A stretch of 64,000 bases of DNA from Thermovenabulum sp049723235 (lineage in GTDB: Bacteria; Bacillota; Thermosediminibacteria; Thermosediminibacterales; Thermosediminibacteraceae), in assembly GCF_049723235.1 (NCBI RefSeq), contig NZ_JBNARB010000006.1, forward strand, positions 53,511 through 117,510. Reading direction: 5' to 3'. The position numbers were made by a program, and so were the translations under genes. Below are positions 24,254 through 32,583 of the stretch, piece by piece. A model generated the notes under the pieces. It ran no database searches, was not told the DNA's origin, and worked only from the letters and a program-made list of their open reading frames with translations. Position 1 is the stretch's first letter. Each line of letters starts with the position of its first letter.

Positions 24254-25228
24254 TTAAATAGTATATTCCTTTTGTAAAGAATTTGTCAAGGCATTTACAC
24301 AGCTTCTTACAGGTTCGCCTTTTAAGGCGTTAATCACTTCCTCCGCAATTTCTATTGAGACCATTTTTTGAGCTTCCTTAGTAGAAGCGCCTATATGGGG
24401 TGTAGCTATCACATTCGGGAGTTTCAGTAAAGGATTATCCTCGGGAGGTTCATTTTCAAACACATCCAGTGCACATCCCGCTACTTTTTGATTTATCAAA
24501 TTTTCGTATAGGGCTCTTTCATTTATAATTCCTCCCCTGGCACAGTTTATTATAAAAACTCCTTTTTTCATAATTTCAAACTCTCTAAAATCAATTAAGT
24601 GATAGGTATCTTTTGTCAATGGAGTATGAAGAGTAATTATATCGGAAACTTTTAATAGTTCATCAAGATTGGCCATTTTTATTTTAATCTGCGCTGCTGT
24701 GGACTTTGCTATGTACGGATCGTAACCGACTACGTTCATACCGAGTCCTTTTGCTCTGATTGCTACTTCTCTCCCAATCCTGCCGAGGCCGATTACACCC
24801 AAGGTTTTTTTATAAAGTTCTAATCCTAAAAATTTATTTTTTTCCCATTTCCCCTCTTTTATGCTCTGATTTGCCTGAGGAATGTTTCTGACGAGAGAAA
24901 ACATTAGTCCCAATGTTAGTTCACAGGCTGCGATAGTATTGCTAAAAGGAGCATTCACCACAAGTATTCCTCGTTCTGTAGCGGCCTCCACATCTATATT
25001 ATCCACCCCCACCCCCGCTCTGCCAATAACTTTCAAACGGCTGTTTTCTATAATTCTCCTGGTTACCTTCGTAGCACTTCTCACTATCAGAGCATCGTAA
25101 TCTTTAATAATTTTTACCAGTTCATCTTCATTAAGGCCTGTTTTTACCTCTACCTCAAGTTCTTTTTTTAATAGATCAATACCTTCTTCCGAAAGTTTAT
25201 CGGCCACAAGAACTTTCCTTTTGTTCAT
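24254..25228 (-). CDS. serA: D-3-phosphoglycerate dehydrogenase (short form)
   Basis: A 324-residue D-2-hydroxyacid dehydrogenase. The nucleotide-binding motif GLGRIGREVAIRAKGLG, the region LHTPLTKDTYHLI, catalytic ARGGIINE, FENEPP and PHIGASTKEA are all present. It oxidises 3-phosphoglycerate to 3-phosphohydroxypyruvate, the first step of serine synthesis. The C-terminal ACT regulatory domain of long forms is absent. It starts one base after the aminotransferase stop, and both lie behind a T-box whose specifier reads as a Ser codon, which supports the serine role. Confidence 0.93.
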   Translation of the reverse strand: MNKRKVLVADKLSEEGIDLLKKELEVEVKTGLNEDELVKIIKDYDALIVRSATKVTRRIIENSRLKVIGRAGVGVDNIDVEAATERGILVVNAPFSNTIAACELTLGLMFSLVRNIPQANQSIKEGKWEKNKFLGLELYKKTLGVIGLGRIGREVAIRAKGLGMNVVGYDPYIAKSTAAQIKIKMANLDELLKVSDIITLHTPLTKDTYHLIDFREFEIMKKGVFIINCARGGIINERALYENLINQKVAGCALDVFENEPPEDNPLLKLPNVIATPHIGASTKEAQKMVSIEIAEEVINALKGEPVRSCVNALTNSLQKEYTI

Positions 25229-25229
25229 T

Positions 25230-26369
25230 TTATAGCCCTCCTTCTAAATATATTTTTTCTGCTGCTTTTACTCCCTTTCCAAAAAGTCTTTCATCACCTA
25301 CTGCCATTTCCAATGCAGATATAACCGCTATTATATCCAAAAAATCTACATACCCCAAGTGTCCAATTCTGATAATCTTATCCTTCAAGCTATCCTGACC
25401 ACCTGCTACCGTAATATTAAATTTGTTTTTTAAAAACTTTTGTAAATCTTTGCGTTCTTCTGGAATTTCTACTGCTGTAACCGTAGGAGATGCGTATTCA
25501 TCTTCTACAAAAAGTTTTAATCCTATCGCTTTTACGCCTTCGCGCAGAGCTTTTGAAAGCCTTATGTGTTCTTTTATTATATTCTCCAGTCCCTCATTTT
25601 TAATAATTTTCAAAGATTCTTCAAGAGCATAAATCAGCGAAACAAAGGGGGTATAAGGAGTTTCTCCTTTCTTTAAACTATTTTTTGCATTCTTAATATC
25701 GAAATAGTACTTTGGCATTTTCGAATTTTCATATGCCTTCCAGGCTTTTTCACTTACACTGATAAACCCTAATCCGGGCGGAAGCATAAAAGCCTTCTGA
25801 GATGAAGAGACCACCACATCTATTCCCCATTCATCGGTTTTTAACTCAACGGCTCCCAAAGAGCTTATCGCATCCACAATTACCAGTGCCGGATGATCTC
25901 CTATAGCTTCTCTTAATTCTTTAATATTGTTTAATACTCCCGTAGAAGTTTCATTTTGAGTAAAAAGTATGCCTTTTATTTCATTATTTTTATCTTTGCT
26001 TATTCTTTCCTTTACAATTTCTTTTGTTATTGGCTTACCATAATCCACCTTAATCGCTTCCACCTTTGCACCGTAACTCTCTGCTATTTCTGCAAACCTC
26101 TCTCCAAAAACACCGCACTGGAAAGAAACAATATGATCACCGGGGGAAAAGAAATTCGCAATTGCAGCCTCCATAACACCTGTGCCTGCCGAAGGAAATA
26201 TAAGTACATCATTTTGGGTTTGGAATACATATTTTATTTCCTCAGAAACCTTCAATAACAGATTTCTGAATTCTTCTCCCCTGTGATTTATCATGGGGAG
26301 AGCCATTTTGTTTAAAACTTTTTCCGGCACTTCAGTGGGACCGGGAACCCTTAGTCTTGATTTTTTCAT
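25230..26369 (-). CDS. Class V aminotransferase (serine/alanine-glyoxylate type) of serine biosynthesis
   Basis: A 379-residue PLP enzyme of the alanine-glyoxylate/serine-pyruvate aminotransferase group. It begins RLRVPGPTEVPEKV, has MINHRGEEF, VIVDAISSLGAVELKTDEW and the PLP lysine in VSSSQKAFMLPPG. It is translationally linked to serA, and the shared T-box indicates control by uncharged tRNA-Ser, so it probably makes phosphoserine or serine in place of a canonical SerC; substrate choice is an inference. Start ATG 26369 with GGGAGGG. Confidence 0.88.
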   Translation of the reverse strand: MKKSRLRVPGPTEVPEKVLNKMALPMINHRGEEFRNLLLKVSEEIKYVFQTQNDVLIFPSAGTGVMEAAIANFFSPGDHIVSFQCGVFGERFAEIAESYGAKVEAIKVDYGKPITKEIVKERISKDKNNEIKGILFTQNETSTGVLNNIKELREAIGDHPALVIVDAISSLGAVELKTDEWGIDVVVSSSQKAFMLPPGLGFISVSEKAWKAYENSKMPKYYFDIKNAKNSLKKGETPYTPFVSLIYALEESLKIIKNEGLENIIKEHIRLSKALREGVKAIGLKLFVEDEYASPTVTAVEIPEERKDLQKFLKNKFNITVAGGQDSLKDKIIRIGHLGYVDFLDIIAVISALEMAVGDERLFGKGVKAAEKIYLEGGL

Positions 26370-26479
26370 TCGTAATCCCTCCCAATTTTATTACTTTTTT
26401 ATTACTTACGAAAAAATAATTATTTAATTTAGTATTTTAATAAATTAATTATTTATTTTTTTAAATTAAGTGGATATAA

Positions 26480-26700
26480 AAAAACCGCCCCTTGAAAGGG
26501 GCGGTTTTTTTCACCGCGGTGCCACCCTAATTATATGCACGCTCATTTTTGTTAACGGCTAAACCGTCCGGTTCTTCACCAGCACTCTGAGGCGGAAATA
26601 AAGGATACCTGCCGGTTTACACCAACCACCGGCTCTCTTTAAGGTAAATCCTTTAATTTTCCTCGTCATCGCTTTTTTATATTAAAGTTGTGTTGAGAAA
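26480..26700 (-). ncRNA. T-box leader (serine specifier)
   Basis: Minus-strand leader with the diagnostic T-box sequence GGGTGGCACCGCGG (26527-26514), a Stem I with GATGACGAGG and the GGTTGGTGTAAACCGG-type apical region, and an intrinsic terminator (26481-26510: ACCGCCCC with GGGGCGGT plus T-run). In the specifier loop, between pairing segments AAAGGAT/ATCCTTT and GAGG/CCTC, the 3' side reads ATTTCCG, giving TCC (Ser) at 26596-26594. The acceptor-pairing bulge TGGC (26524-26521) expects discriminator G73, as in tRNA-Ser. Confidence 0.93.
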
Positions 26701-26701
26701 A

Positions 26702-26730
26702 ATTATAATAGTAATTAGTTAAAATGTCAA
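26702..26730 (-). promoter_or_regulatory. Promoter of the T-box-serine operon
   Basis: Minus strand TTGACA (26730-26725), 17 bp, TATAAT (26707-26702): both hexamers match consensus perfectly. It sits directly after the DUF1292 gene. Confidence 0.85.
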
Positions 26731-26737
26731 TACTTTT

Positions 26738-27061
26738 TTACTCATCTTCATCATCAAAATCTTCGTCCTCAAAGTCCTCATCTTCATAATCTTCGTCTTC
26801 AAAATCAAAGTCGCCTTCTTGAAGGTTTTCCCATGCTTCCCTTACCTTTTCAAACTCTTCTTCATCTTCCACTTCTGTTAAGAATTCTTCTCCGTCCTCA
26901 TCCGTGTCGATCCTGAAAATATACGCGGTTTCTTCATCCTCTTCATTTACCGGTAAGAGAATTGCATAGTCGTTGTCTTCTACGTTGACAACACCTAAAA
27001 CTTCAAACTCCGTTTCATTACCTTCATCATCATAAAGGGTTATAGTTTCTCTTTCATCCAT
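26738..27061 (-). CDS. DUF1292 family protein (YrzB-like)
   Basis: A 107-residue acidic protein. The first 75 residues match the DUF1292 pattern (ITLYDDEGNETEFEVLGVV, NDYAILLPV, AYIFRID). The last 25 residues are an Asp/Glu run with short FEDED-like repeats. Function unknown; in Bacillus the homologue yrzB follows yrrK (ruvX) and precedes mltG. Here it also follows ruvX. Ribosome site GAGGTGA before ATG 27061. Confidence 0.85.
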   Translation of the reverse strand: MDERETITLYDDEGNETEFEVLGVVNVEDNDYAILLPVNEEDEETAYIFRIDTDEDGEEFLTEVEDEEEFEKVREAWENLQEGDFDFEDEDYEDEDFEDEDFDDEDE

Positions 27062-27096
27062 ATCAATTCACCTCGATATATTAAATTAACACCATT

Positions 27097-27534
27097 TTAT
27101 AGTAATTTGCCATTACTGTCAATATTATGAAGGTAATCCAGAAAACTTTGCAAAATCAAAACGGCAGCTAATTTATCAATCACTCCCTTCCTTTTTTTTC
27201 TTGAAATATCTGCATCTATCAGTACTTTTTGTGCTGCTACTGTGGTCAATCTTTCATCCCAATAAATTACTTGTGCATTGTATATTGACTTTAGCTTTTC
27301 TCCAAACTTTTTTACATTTTCTACTCCTTTTCCGTAGGTGCCATTCATGTTTACAGGTAGTCCAATGACTATTTTATCAACGCAATTTTTTTCTGCAATT
27401 TCTACTACTTTTTTTACATCCTCATTAAAACCTTTTCTTTCCAGAACCATTAGCCCTCTTGAGGTAATTCCAAGTTCATCGGATATGGCGATACCTATCC
27501 TTTTTTCTCCTACATCCAGTCCTAATACACGCAT
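27097..27534 (-). CDS. ruvX: Holliday junction resolvase-like RuvX/YqgF
   Basis: About 145 residues from the ATG at 27534 (MRVLGLDVGEKRIG, AAGGGG upstream; an earlier in-frame start at 27558 has no ribosome site). RNase H-like fold motifs: LGLDVGEKRIGIA, VIGLPVNMNGTYG, YWDERLTT and the late KLAAVLILQSFLDY. The family has been linked to Holliday junction resolution and to pre-16S rRNA 5' processing. It belongs to the conserved alaS-ireB-ruvX-DUF1292 block, here interrupted by an aldo/keto reductase. Confidence 0.93.
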   Translation of the reverse strand: MRVLGLDVGEKRIGIAISDELGITSRGLMVLERKGFNEDVKKVVEIAEKNCVDKIVIGLPVNMNGTYGKGVENVKKFGEKLKSIYNAQVIYWDERLTTVAAQKVLIDADISRKKRKGVIDKLAAVLILQSFLDYLHNIDSNGKLL

Positions 27535-27550
27535 TTTATAATTGCCCCTT

Positions 27551-28498
27551 TTAAACAATTTTTATACAAAATTCAGGGCAGGCACCAGCACAGTAACCGC
27601 ATAAAATACATTTGTTTTCATCTACATAAACTTTTTTGCCATATACCGAAAGAGCATTATATCTACATCTACTTACACAATTTCCGCATCCCTCGCACCA
27701 TTCTTCAATTATTAGCCTTCTTTTTTCTTTCAATAAAATTTTTTCCACATCAGCCGGCACTTTTTTTCCTTCAAAAATGTGAATATTTGCAATAAGTTCT
27801 GATTTTGATTTTATTCCAACAGCGATGGAATGAAGGTAGGGAATATTTAAAACAAATTCAAAAGCTTTTTCTTTTTCCTTTATTAGATTTCCTCCACCCA
27901 AGCATTTCATTCCGTAAATACCTTTACCTTTAGTATATGCATATACAATAGCCTTTAGCATATCTTCTATTGTCCCATCTTTAATTCCAATTCCTTTAAA
28001 ATTTATTAAAGGCTGAATTACATCGATTTCCTTCATCTGGGCTGCCGTTCTTACTACCTCCACCGTATGAGTAGAAACACCAGTAGCTTTAATCAGCCCT
28101 TTTTCTTTGGCTTCCAATAGGTAATCTAAAGCCTCTTTATGCCCCTGTAAAGTCAATCTGGATTCCTGTTCGTGTAACATAAAAATATCAATATAATCCT
28201 TGCCTATCTCTTTCCTTGCCTTTTCCACACTTTTTTTCATTCCTTCATATGTATAAGCGTAAGATTTTGTAGCAATGATAATTTCATTCTTTATTTTTTT
28301 TAGTGCTAAATTAATGTATTCATAATTTTTGTAATACTCCGCTGTATCAATAAAATTCACACCCAATTCAAAGGCTTCACAAATTAAATTTGCCCCTTCT
28401 TCAAGGGGCAAATTTGCTTGAAGCGGACCAATAGTCAAAGCTCCAAAACAAAGTTTTGAGACAATTAGATCTGTGCTTCCGAGTTTTTTATATTCCAT
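27551..28498 (-). CDS. Aldo/keto reductase with C-terminal 2x[4Fe-4S] ferredoxin domain
   Basis: About 315 residues from the ATG at 28498 (AGAGGT 7 nt upstream). An N-terminal TIM-barrel aldo/keto reductase domain carries the catalytic tetrad residues in FIDTAEYY (D and Y), ATKS (K) and MLHE (H). The C-terminal 60 residues hold two cluster motifs, CEGCGNCVSRC and CILCGYCAGAC. Such fusions are redox enzymes with unknown physiological substrates. It is inserted between ireB and ruvX in an otherwise conserved block. A perfect 13-bp inverted repeat lies in its coding sequence (28386-28415). Confidence 0.88.
   Translation of the reverse strand: MEYKKLGSTDLIVSKLCFGALTIGPLQANLPLEEGANLICEAFELGVNFIDTAEYYKNYEYINLALKKIKNEIIIATKSYAYTYEGMKKSVEKARKEIGKDYIDIFMLHEQESRLTLQGHKEALDYLLEAKEKGLIKATGVSTHTVEVVRTAAQMKEIDVIQPLINFKGIGIKDGTIEDMLKAIVYAYTKGKGIYGMKCLGGGNLIKEKEKAFEFVLNIPYLHSIAVGIKSKSELIANIHIFEGKKVPADVEKILLKEKRRLIIEEWCEGCGNCVSRCRYNALSVYGKKVYVDENKCILCGYCAGACPEFCIKIV
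28386..28415. repeat. Perfect 13-bp inverted repeat inside the aldo/keto reductase gene
   Basis: AAATTTGCCCCTT and AAGGGGCAAATTT separated by CTTC. In the mRNA it forms a 13-bp stem with a GAAG tetraloop, coding for ANLPLEEGANL. No U-tract follows. Confidence 0.7.
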
Positions 28499-28526
28499 AG
28501 TCAATACCTCTTCTTTTCATAATACT

Positions 28527-28781
28527 CTATTCTAATCCAAGGTATGTTTTAATTATTTCCTCCAGTAATTCGTCTCTTTCAATTTTTCTGATCAAATTAC
28601 GTGCATTTTTATAACTCGTAATATAAGCTGGATCACCCGATAAAAGGTAACCGACAATTTGATTTATGGGATTATAACCTTTTTCTTTTAAGGCATTGTA
28701 TACTTCTTCTAATATTTCCTTGACCGATTTTTTATCATCTTTTTGGATCCTGTACATCATGGTTTTATCAAAATTTTCCAT
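28527..28781 (-). CDS. ireB: IreB family regulatory phosphoprotein (YrzL/DUF965)
   Basis: An 84-residue protein with the IreB pattern: TMMYRIQKDDKKSVKEILEEVYNALKEKGYNPINQIVGYLLSGDP followed by YITSYKNARNLIRKIERDE (quoted in segments of the same run). In Enterococcus, IreB is a substrate of the kinase IreK and phosphatase IreP and affects cephalosporin resistance. It lies 11 bp after alaS, as in Bacillus (alaS-yrzL). Ribosome site GGGGGAG. Confidence 0.93.
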   Translation of the reverse strand: MENFDKTMMYRIQKDDKKSVKEILEEVYNALKEKGYNPINQIVGYLLSGDPAYITSYKNARNLIRKIERDELLEEIIKTYLGLE

Positions 28782-28792
28782 TTTACTCCCCC

Positions 28793-31435
28793 TCAGGATA
28801 ATAACCTGTCTTCAACAAATTTACGGGCAAAATTCAGGGCTTCCGAAATTTTTTCAGGGTATTTGCCGCCTGCCTGGGCAAAATCCGGCCTTCCACCACC
28901 GCTTCCACCGGCAATACGGGCTACTTCTTTAATTACAGTTCCTGCATTAATTCCCCTATCTACTAAATCCTTTGTAGCGGCGCAAATAAATACTGCTTTT
29001 CCCTCATTCTGAGACGCCAGGATAACTAAGGAAGGTTTAAATCTGTTTTTAATAAAATCACTTATCTTTCTAAGATCCTCTAAATTCATATCCTCCAATT
29101 CGCTTATTAAAACTTTTACATCCTTTACTTCTTCTACTTTTTCCAGTATTTCTTTTACTTTGTAATTTAATACTTTATCCTTTAATTCATCAATGATCTG
29201 TTCTTTTTCTTTCAATTGAGTAAATAAATCCTGTATTTTTTCCGGAATTTCGTAAACACCAACTTTTAAATAGTTGGATGTCCTTTCTAAAACTCGTTGA
29301 TCTTCCCGTATTAAATTTATTAAATTTTTACCGGTAACCGCTTCTATTCTGCGAATTCCAGCTGCGATGCTTCCCTCAGACACAATCTTAAAAAGTCCTA
29401 TTTCTGCCGTGCTTTTTACATGGGTTCCTCCGCACAGCTCCTTGCTGAAATCCCCCATGGCTACAACTCTTACCTTTTCCCCGTACTTCTCTCCAAATAG
29501 TGCAATAGCTCCTTCTTCTTGAGCCTCCTTTAATGAGGTATGCTTAATATTTACCGTAAGGTTATCCAAAATCGCCTCATTTACTATATTTTCAATTCTC
29601 TCAATTTCTTCTTCCGTCAGGGCTTGATAATGATTAAAATCAAAACGTAATCTCTCAGAATCCACCAGAGAACCCGACTGATTTACGTGATCGCCGAGAA
29701 CAATTTTTAAAGCTTTATGAAGCAGGTGGGTAGCACTGTGATTCCTCATAATATTTTTTCTTCTTATTTCGTCTACTTCAGCATTTACTTTGTCGTTTAT
29801 GCTCACCGTTCCTTCTTCCACTTTGCCTATATGGTATATTTTACCATCAGGAGTCTTCTTGGTATCTATTACTTTAAACCTGAAATTTTCGTTATATATA
29901 TATCCTGTATCTCCCACCTGTCCTCCGCTCTCGCCGTAGAAAGGAGTTCTATCGAGGACTATAATGGCTTCTTTACCGGTATCCAATTCTGTAACGGGTT
30001 CTTTTCCTACAGTAATCATTTTTACCTGTGCCTCTGCCTTTAAACTGTCGTAACCTACGAATATTGTGGTATCCAAAGGTGCCAGCACTTCATAAAGCTC
30101 ATCTACCGGGTATTCTTCTTTTCTTGCTGCTTTTGCTTTCTCCCTTTGTTTTTCCATTAATTCTTCAAAGGTTTTCTTATCAATGCCAAAACCTTTTTCC
30201 CTCGCCACATCCTCCGTTAAATCCAAAGGAAAGCCGAAAGTATCATAGAGCATAAAAGCCATTTCGCCCGGTAAAGTCTTCTTGCCATCCTTTTCTAATT
30301 CAGCTATGCCTTCTTTCAGTATTCTTAGCCCTTCACTAAGGGTTTGTCCAAAACGTATTTCTTCATTTTCTATAACCCTTTGAACGTAATCCTGACTCTT
30401 TTTAATTTCAGGGTACACGTCTCCCATCAGTTCAACAACTTTGGGTACAATTTTATACAAGAATGGATCATTCAATTCAAGTTCTCTCCCGAATCTGGCA
30501 GCCCTTCTTAAAATTCTCCTCAGAACATAACTTCTGCCTTCATTCCCGGGAAGAACGCCATCGGCTATGAGGAAAGTAACAGCCCTTATATGATCGGCTA
30601 TAACTCTAAATGGAAATCCCCTGTCATCGCCAAAATATTTTTTACCTGTCATATTTTCTACAAACGCGATAATTGGCCTTAAAAGATCTGTATCGTAATT
30701 GCTGTAAACATTTTGCATAACCGTAGCTATTCTTTCAAGACCCATACCCGTATCAATGCTGGGTTTGGGAAGAGGAGTTAAATTTCCTTCTTCATCCCTG
30801 TTATACTGCATAAACACTAAGTTCCAGAGTTCTCTCCACCTGTCACAATCACAAACACCCAATTTACACTCAGGACTATCACACCTGTGTTCCTCACCGC
30901 GATCGATATATATTTCACTGCAAGGACCGCATGGACCCGTATCCCCCATTGCCCAGAAGTTATCTTTTTCACTCATACGTACAATTTTTTCCGGAGGAAT
31001 TTTGGCTACTTCCTGCCATAAATAAAAAGCTTCGTCATCTTTTTCATAGATGCTTACCCAGAGTTTTTCCTTAGGGAGCATCAATACCTCGGTCAAGAAT
31101 TCCCACGCATAAGCGATGGCTTCTTTTTTAAAATAATCCCCAAAGGAAAAATTGCCCAGCATCTCAAAAAATGTGTGATGTCTTGCAGTTCTGCCAACGC
31201 TATCCAAATCATTATGCTTACCACCAGCTCTTACGCATTTTTGTGCGGTAGTGGCTCTTGTGTAGGGTAATTTCTTTATGCCTAAGAATACATCTTTAAA
31301 TTGATTCATTCCTGCATTTGTAAATAATAATGTGGGATCATTATGAGGTACCAAGGATGAACTGGGAACTCTTTGGTGCCCTTTGCTCTCAAAAAAACTT
31401 AAAAACTTTTCCCTTATCTCATTGCTGCTCATCAT
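28793..31435 (-). CDS. alaS: Alanyl-tRNA synthetase
   Basis: About 880 residues from the ATG at 31435 (MMSSNEIREKF, GGAGG 9 nt upstream; an upstream in-frame start at 31501 would add 22 residues not seen in the family). Class II core with LFTNAGMNQFKDVFLG and TARHHTFFEMLGNFSFGDY, editing-domain zinc ligands in HSATHLLHKAL and CGGTHV, and the C-terminal glycine-rich GGSGGGRPDFAQAGG. It charges tRNA-Ala. The 78-bp leader is too short for a T-box, and none is visible. Confidence 0.97.
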   Translation of the reverse strand: MMSSNEIREKFLSFFESKGHQRVPSSSLVPHNDPTLLFTNAGMNQFKDVFLGIKKLPYTRATTAQKCVRAGGKHNDLDSVGRTARHHTFFEMLGNFSFGDYFKKEAIAYAWEFLTEVLMLPKEKLWVSIYEKDDEAFYLWQEVAKIPPEKIVRMSEKDNFWAMGDTGPCGPCSEIYIDRGEEHRCDSPECKLGVCDCDRWRELWNLVFMQYNRDEEGNLTPLPKPSIDTGMGLERIATVMQNVYSNYDTDLLRPIIAFVENMTGKKYFGDDRGFPFRVIADHIRAVTFLIADGVLPGNEGRSYVLRRILRRAARFGRELELNDPFLYKIVPKVVELMGDVYPEIKKSQDYVQRVIENEEIRFGQTLSEGLRILKEGIAELEKDGKKTLPGEMAFMLYDTFGFPLDLTEDVAREKGFGIDKKTFEELMEKQREKAKAARKEEYPVDELYEVLAPLDTTIFVGYDSLKAEAQVKMITVGKEPVTELDTGKEAIIVLDRTPFYGESGGQVGDTGYIYNENFRFKVIDTKKTPDGKIYHIGKVEEGTVSINDKVNAEVDEIRRKNIMRNHSATHLLHKALKIVLGDHVNQSGSLVDSERLRFDFNHYQALTEEEIERIENIVNEAILDNLTVNIKHTSLKEAQEEGAIALFGEKYGEKVRVVAMGDFSKELCGGTHVKSTAEIGLFKIVSEGSIAAGIRRIEAVTGKNLINLIREDQRVLERTSNYLKVGVYEIPEKIQDLFTQLKEKEQIIDELKDKVLNYKVKEILEKVEEVKDVKVLISELEDMNLEDLRKISDFIKNRFKPSLVILASQNEGKAVFICAATKDLVDRGINAGTVIKEVARIAGGSGGGRPDFAQAGGKYPEKISEALNFARKFVEDRLLS

Positions 31436-31513
31436 ATCAAATAACCTCCATACAGCTACGCATTTGAGAAGAATTATATAGAAAATGTTAATCCTTGTCA
31501 ATTACATTAATCA

Positions 31514-31948
31514 TTATTTACTAAATTTATCAATAATATTTACAATTTTGCTTTTATAAATCTGGCTTTTTTCAAACCTTCGATTGTTAAGGTAAATAAA
31601 TAGATATGAAATTGCCAATCCTATTATTCCGGTCAATAAGGCAAAGGGCTCTTTAAGTTTTATATTCAATAAAGGCGCAAATTCATATCCACCTGCCACA
31701 CCTAACAAAAATACTATTAAAGGAAAAAGATACATTATAAATGTAGCAGAAATTACTCCTTTCGCTTCCATTTCAATTTCTACAAGCTGTCCGCTTTCGA
31801 CTCCGATAGTATCTTTAGCCCAAACTATCAATCTTTTCTTCTTTGAGCTTTCGGGGCACCCCTTGCAGGAACCGCAGGCCGATCCCCTTAAAACTTCTAA
31901 TTCCGCTTCGTCATTTACTTTTCTTAAGACCAATGCTTTTTCCCGCAT
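31514..31948 (-). CDS. RseC/SoxR-reducing system family membrane protein
   Basis: About 144 residues from the ATG at 31948 (AGGTGA upstream; a GTG 9 nt earlier lies in that ribosome site). A cysteine motif CGSCKGC (Cys25, Cys28, Cys31) sits in a soluble N-terminal part, followed by two membrane segments (about 69-90 and 100-125). RseC proteins are associated with Rnf-type electron transport and SoxR reduction in proteobacteria; the role in Firmicutes is unclear. It lies 10 bp after csoR, so expression probably follows that regulator. Confidence 0.82.
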   Translation of the reverse strand: MREKALVLRKVNDEAELEVLRGSACGSCKGCPESSKKKRLIVWAKDTIGVESGQLVEIEMEAKGVISATFIMYLFPLIVFLLGVAGGYEFAPLLNIKLKEPFALLTGIIGLAISYLFIYLNNRRFEKSQIYKSKIVNIIDKFSK

Positions 31949-31958
31949 AAAATTCACC

Positions 31959-32243
31959 TCATTTTAAAAATTTTTCAATTAATTCCATGAGTTCATTAAT
32001 TTTTTCTTCCTCTTCATGAGTACCTTTAGAATTTAATACACATCCCTTTGTATGTTCTCTTAATATTATTAGTCCTACTTTTTTTAAAGCTGCCCTAACA
32101 GCAGCAATTTGATTTAATACATCTACACAGTATTTTCCTTCTTCAATCATTTTTTCAATACCCTTTATTTGGCCTTCAATCCTTGAAAGTCTAACTTTAA
32201 TATTTTCTTTTTTATTAAGATAAGAGCAATGATGGTGCTCCAA
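31959..32243 (-). CDS. CsoR-family metal-sensing repressor
   Basis: About 94 residues from a TTG at 32243, eight nt after GGAGG; an in-frame start at 32288 would run through the operator and ribosome site and is unlikely. Helical DUF156 fold with RLSRIEGQIKGIEKMIEEG. The copper-type ligand triad is present with CsoR spacing: Cys39, His64, Cys68 (CVDVLNQ, REHTKGC). An N-terminal HHHC adds possible ligands. It probably senses Cu(I); a sulfide- or formaldehyde-responsive relative (CstR/FrmR) is the alternative. A palindromic operator lies 18 bp upstream of its start. Confidence 0.88.
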   Translation of the reverse strand: MEHHHCSYLNKKENIKVRLSRIEGQIKGIEKMIEEGKYCVDVLNQIAAVRAALKKVGLIILREHTKGCVLNSKGTHEEEEKINELMELIEKFLK

Positions 32244-32260
32244 AGAATCCCCCTCCTTTA

Positions 32261-32279
32261 TATACCCCATAAGGGTATA
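32261..32279. promoter_or_regulatory. CsoR-type operator
   Basis: TATACCCCATAAGGGTATA: 7-bp arms TATACCC/GGGTATA with a 5-bp centre, the usual CsoR operator style. It lies just downstream of the predicted csoR transcription start. Confidence 0.75.
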
Positions 32280-32293
32280 ACCTTTCAATTATA

Positions 32294-32322
32294 ATTATAT
32301 TATTTTAATTCTTCTTTGGCAA
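32294..32322 (-). promoter_or_regulatory. Promoter of csoR-rseC
   Basis: Minus strand TTGCCA (32322-32317), 17 bp, TATAAT (32299-32294). Predicted start about 32287, with the operator within the first 26 transcribed bases. Confidence 0.65.
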
Positions 32323-32329
32323 TCTATTA

Positions 32330-32526
32330 TAAAATAAAAAAATCCCCGCCATGCCGTGTACTGACAAGGAACAGAGACCCTCTCTCCAAAGGTGGGTGCC
32401 CTCCTAAATGCTTCTTGCTTCCCTTAACAAAGGGCATGCATTCCACATTTAGAGCCCGGGCTCCCGATGTCATGGTGTTGGCTCTTTCCTCTGTCAGGTT
32501 CCACGCACACAGCAGGGAATCCTTCT
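32330..32526 (-). ncRNA. 6S RNA (SsrS-like)
   Basis: A GC-richer stretch of about 190 bp in AT-rich surroundings, with no plausible reading frame. On the minus strand the 5' end (ATTCCCTGCTGTG) pairs with the 3' end (CCATGCCGTG complement, ending GCGGGGAT) through a long, wobble-rich closing stem. A second helix pairs CTGACAGAGG with CCTTGTCAG, leaving a large internal loop, the 6S architecture. A T-run follows the 3' end. A -10 box TATAAT (32538-32533) precedes it. It lies just downstream of aspS, where I recall the Bacillus 6S-1 gene also lying. Confidence 0.72.
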
Positions 32527-32583
32527 TTTATTATTATATTATCACACCACTATCTCAATATCAAGATAAGGGCTTTTCCAATT

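Noticed and set aside
26740..26815. Short tandem repeat at the end of the DUF1292 gene
   Set aside because: It encodes the acidic Asp/Glu tail; low complexity in the protein explains the DNA repetition.
31436..31513. T-box or other aminoacyl-tRNA-sensing leader before alaS
   Set aside because: Only 78 bp with no T-box sequence or terminator; the hisS-aspS leader likewise lacks one.
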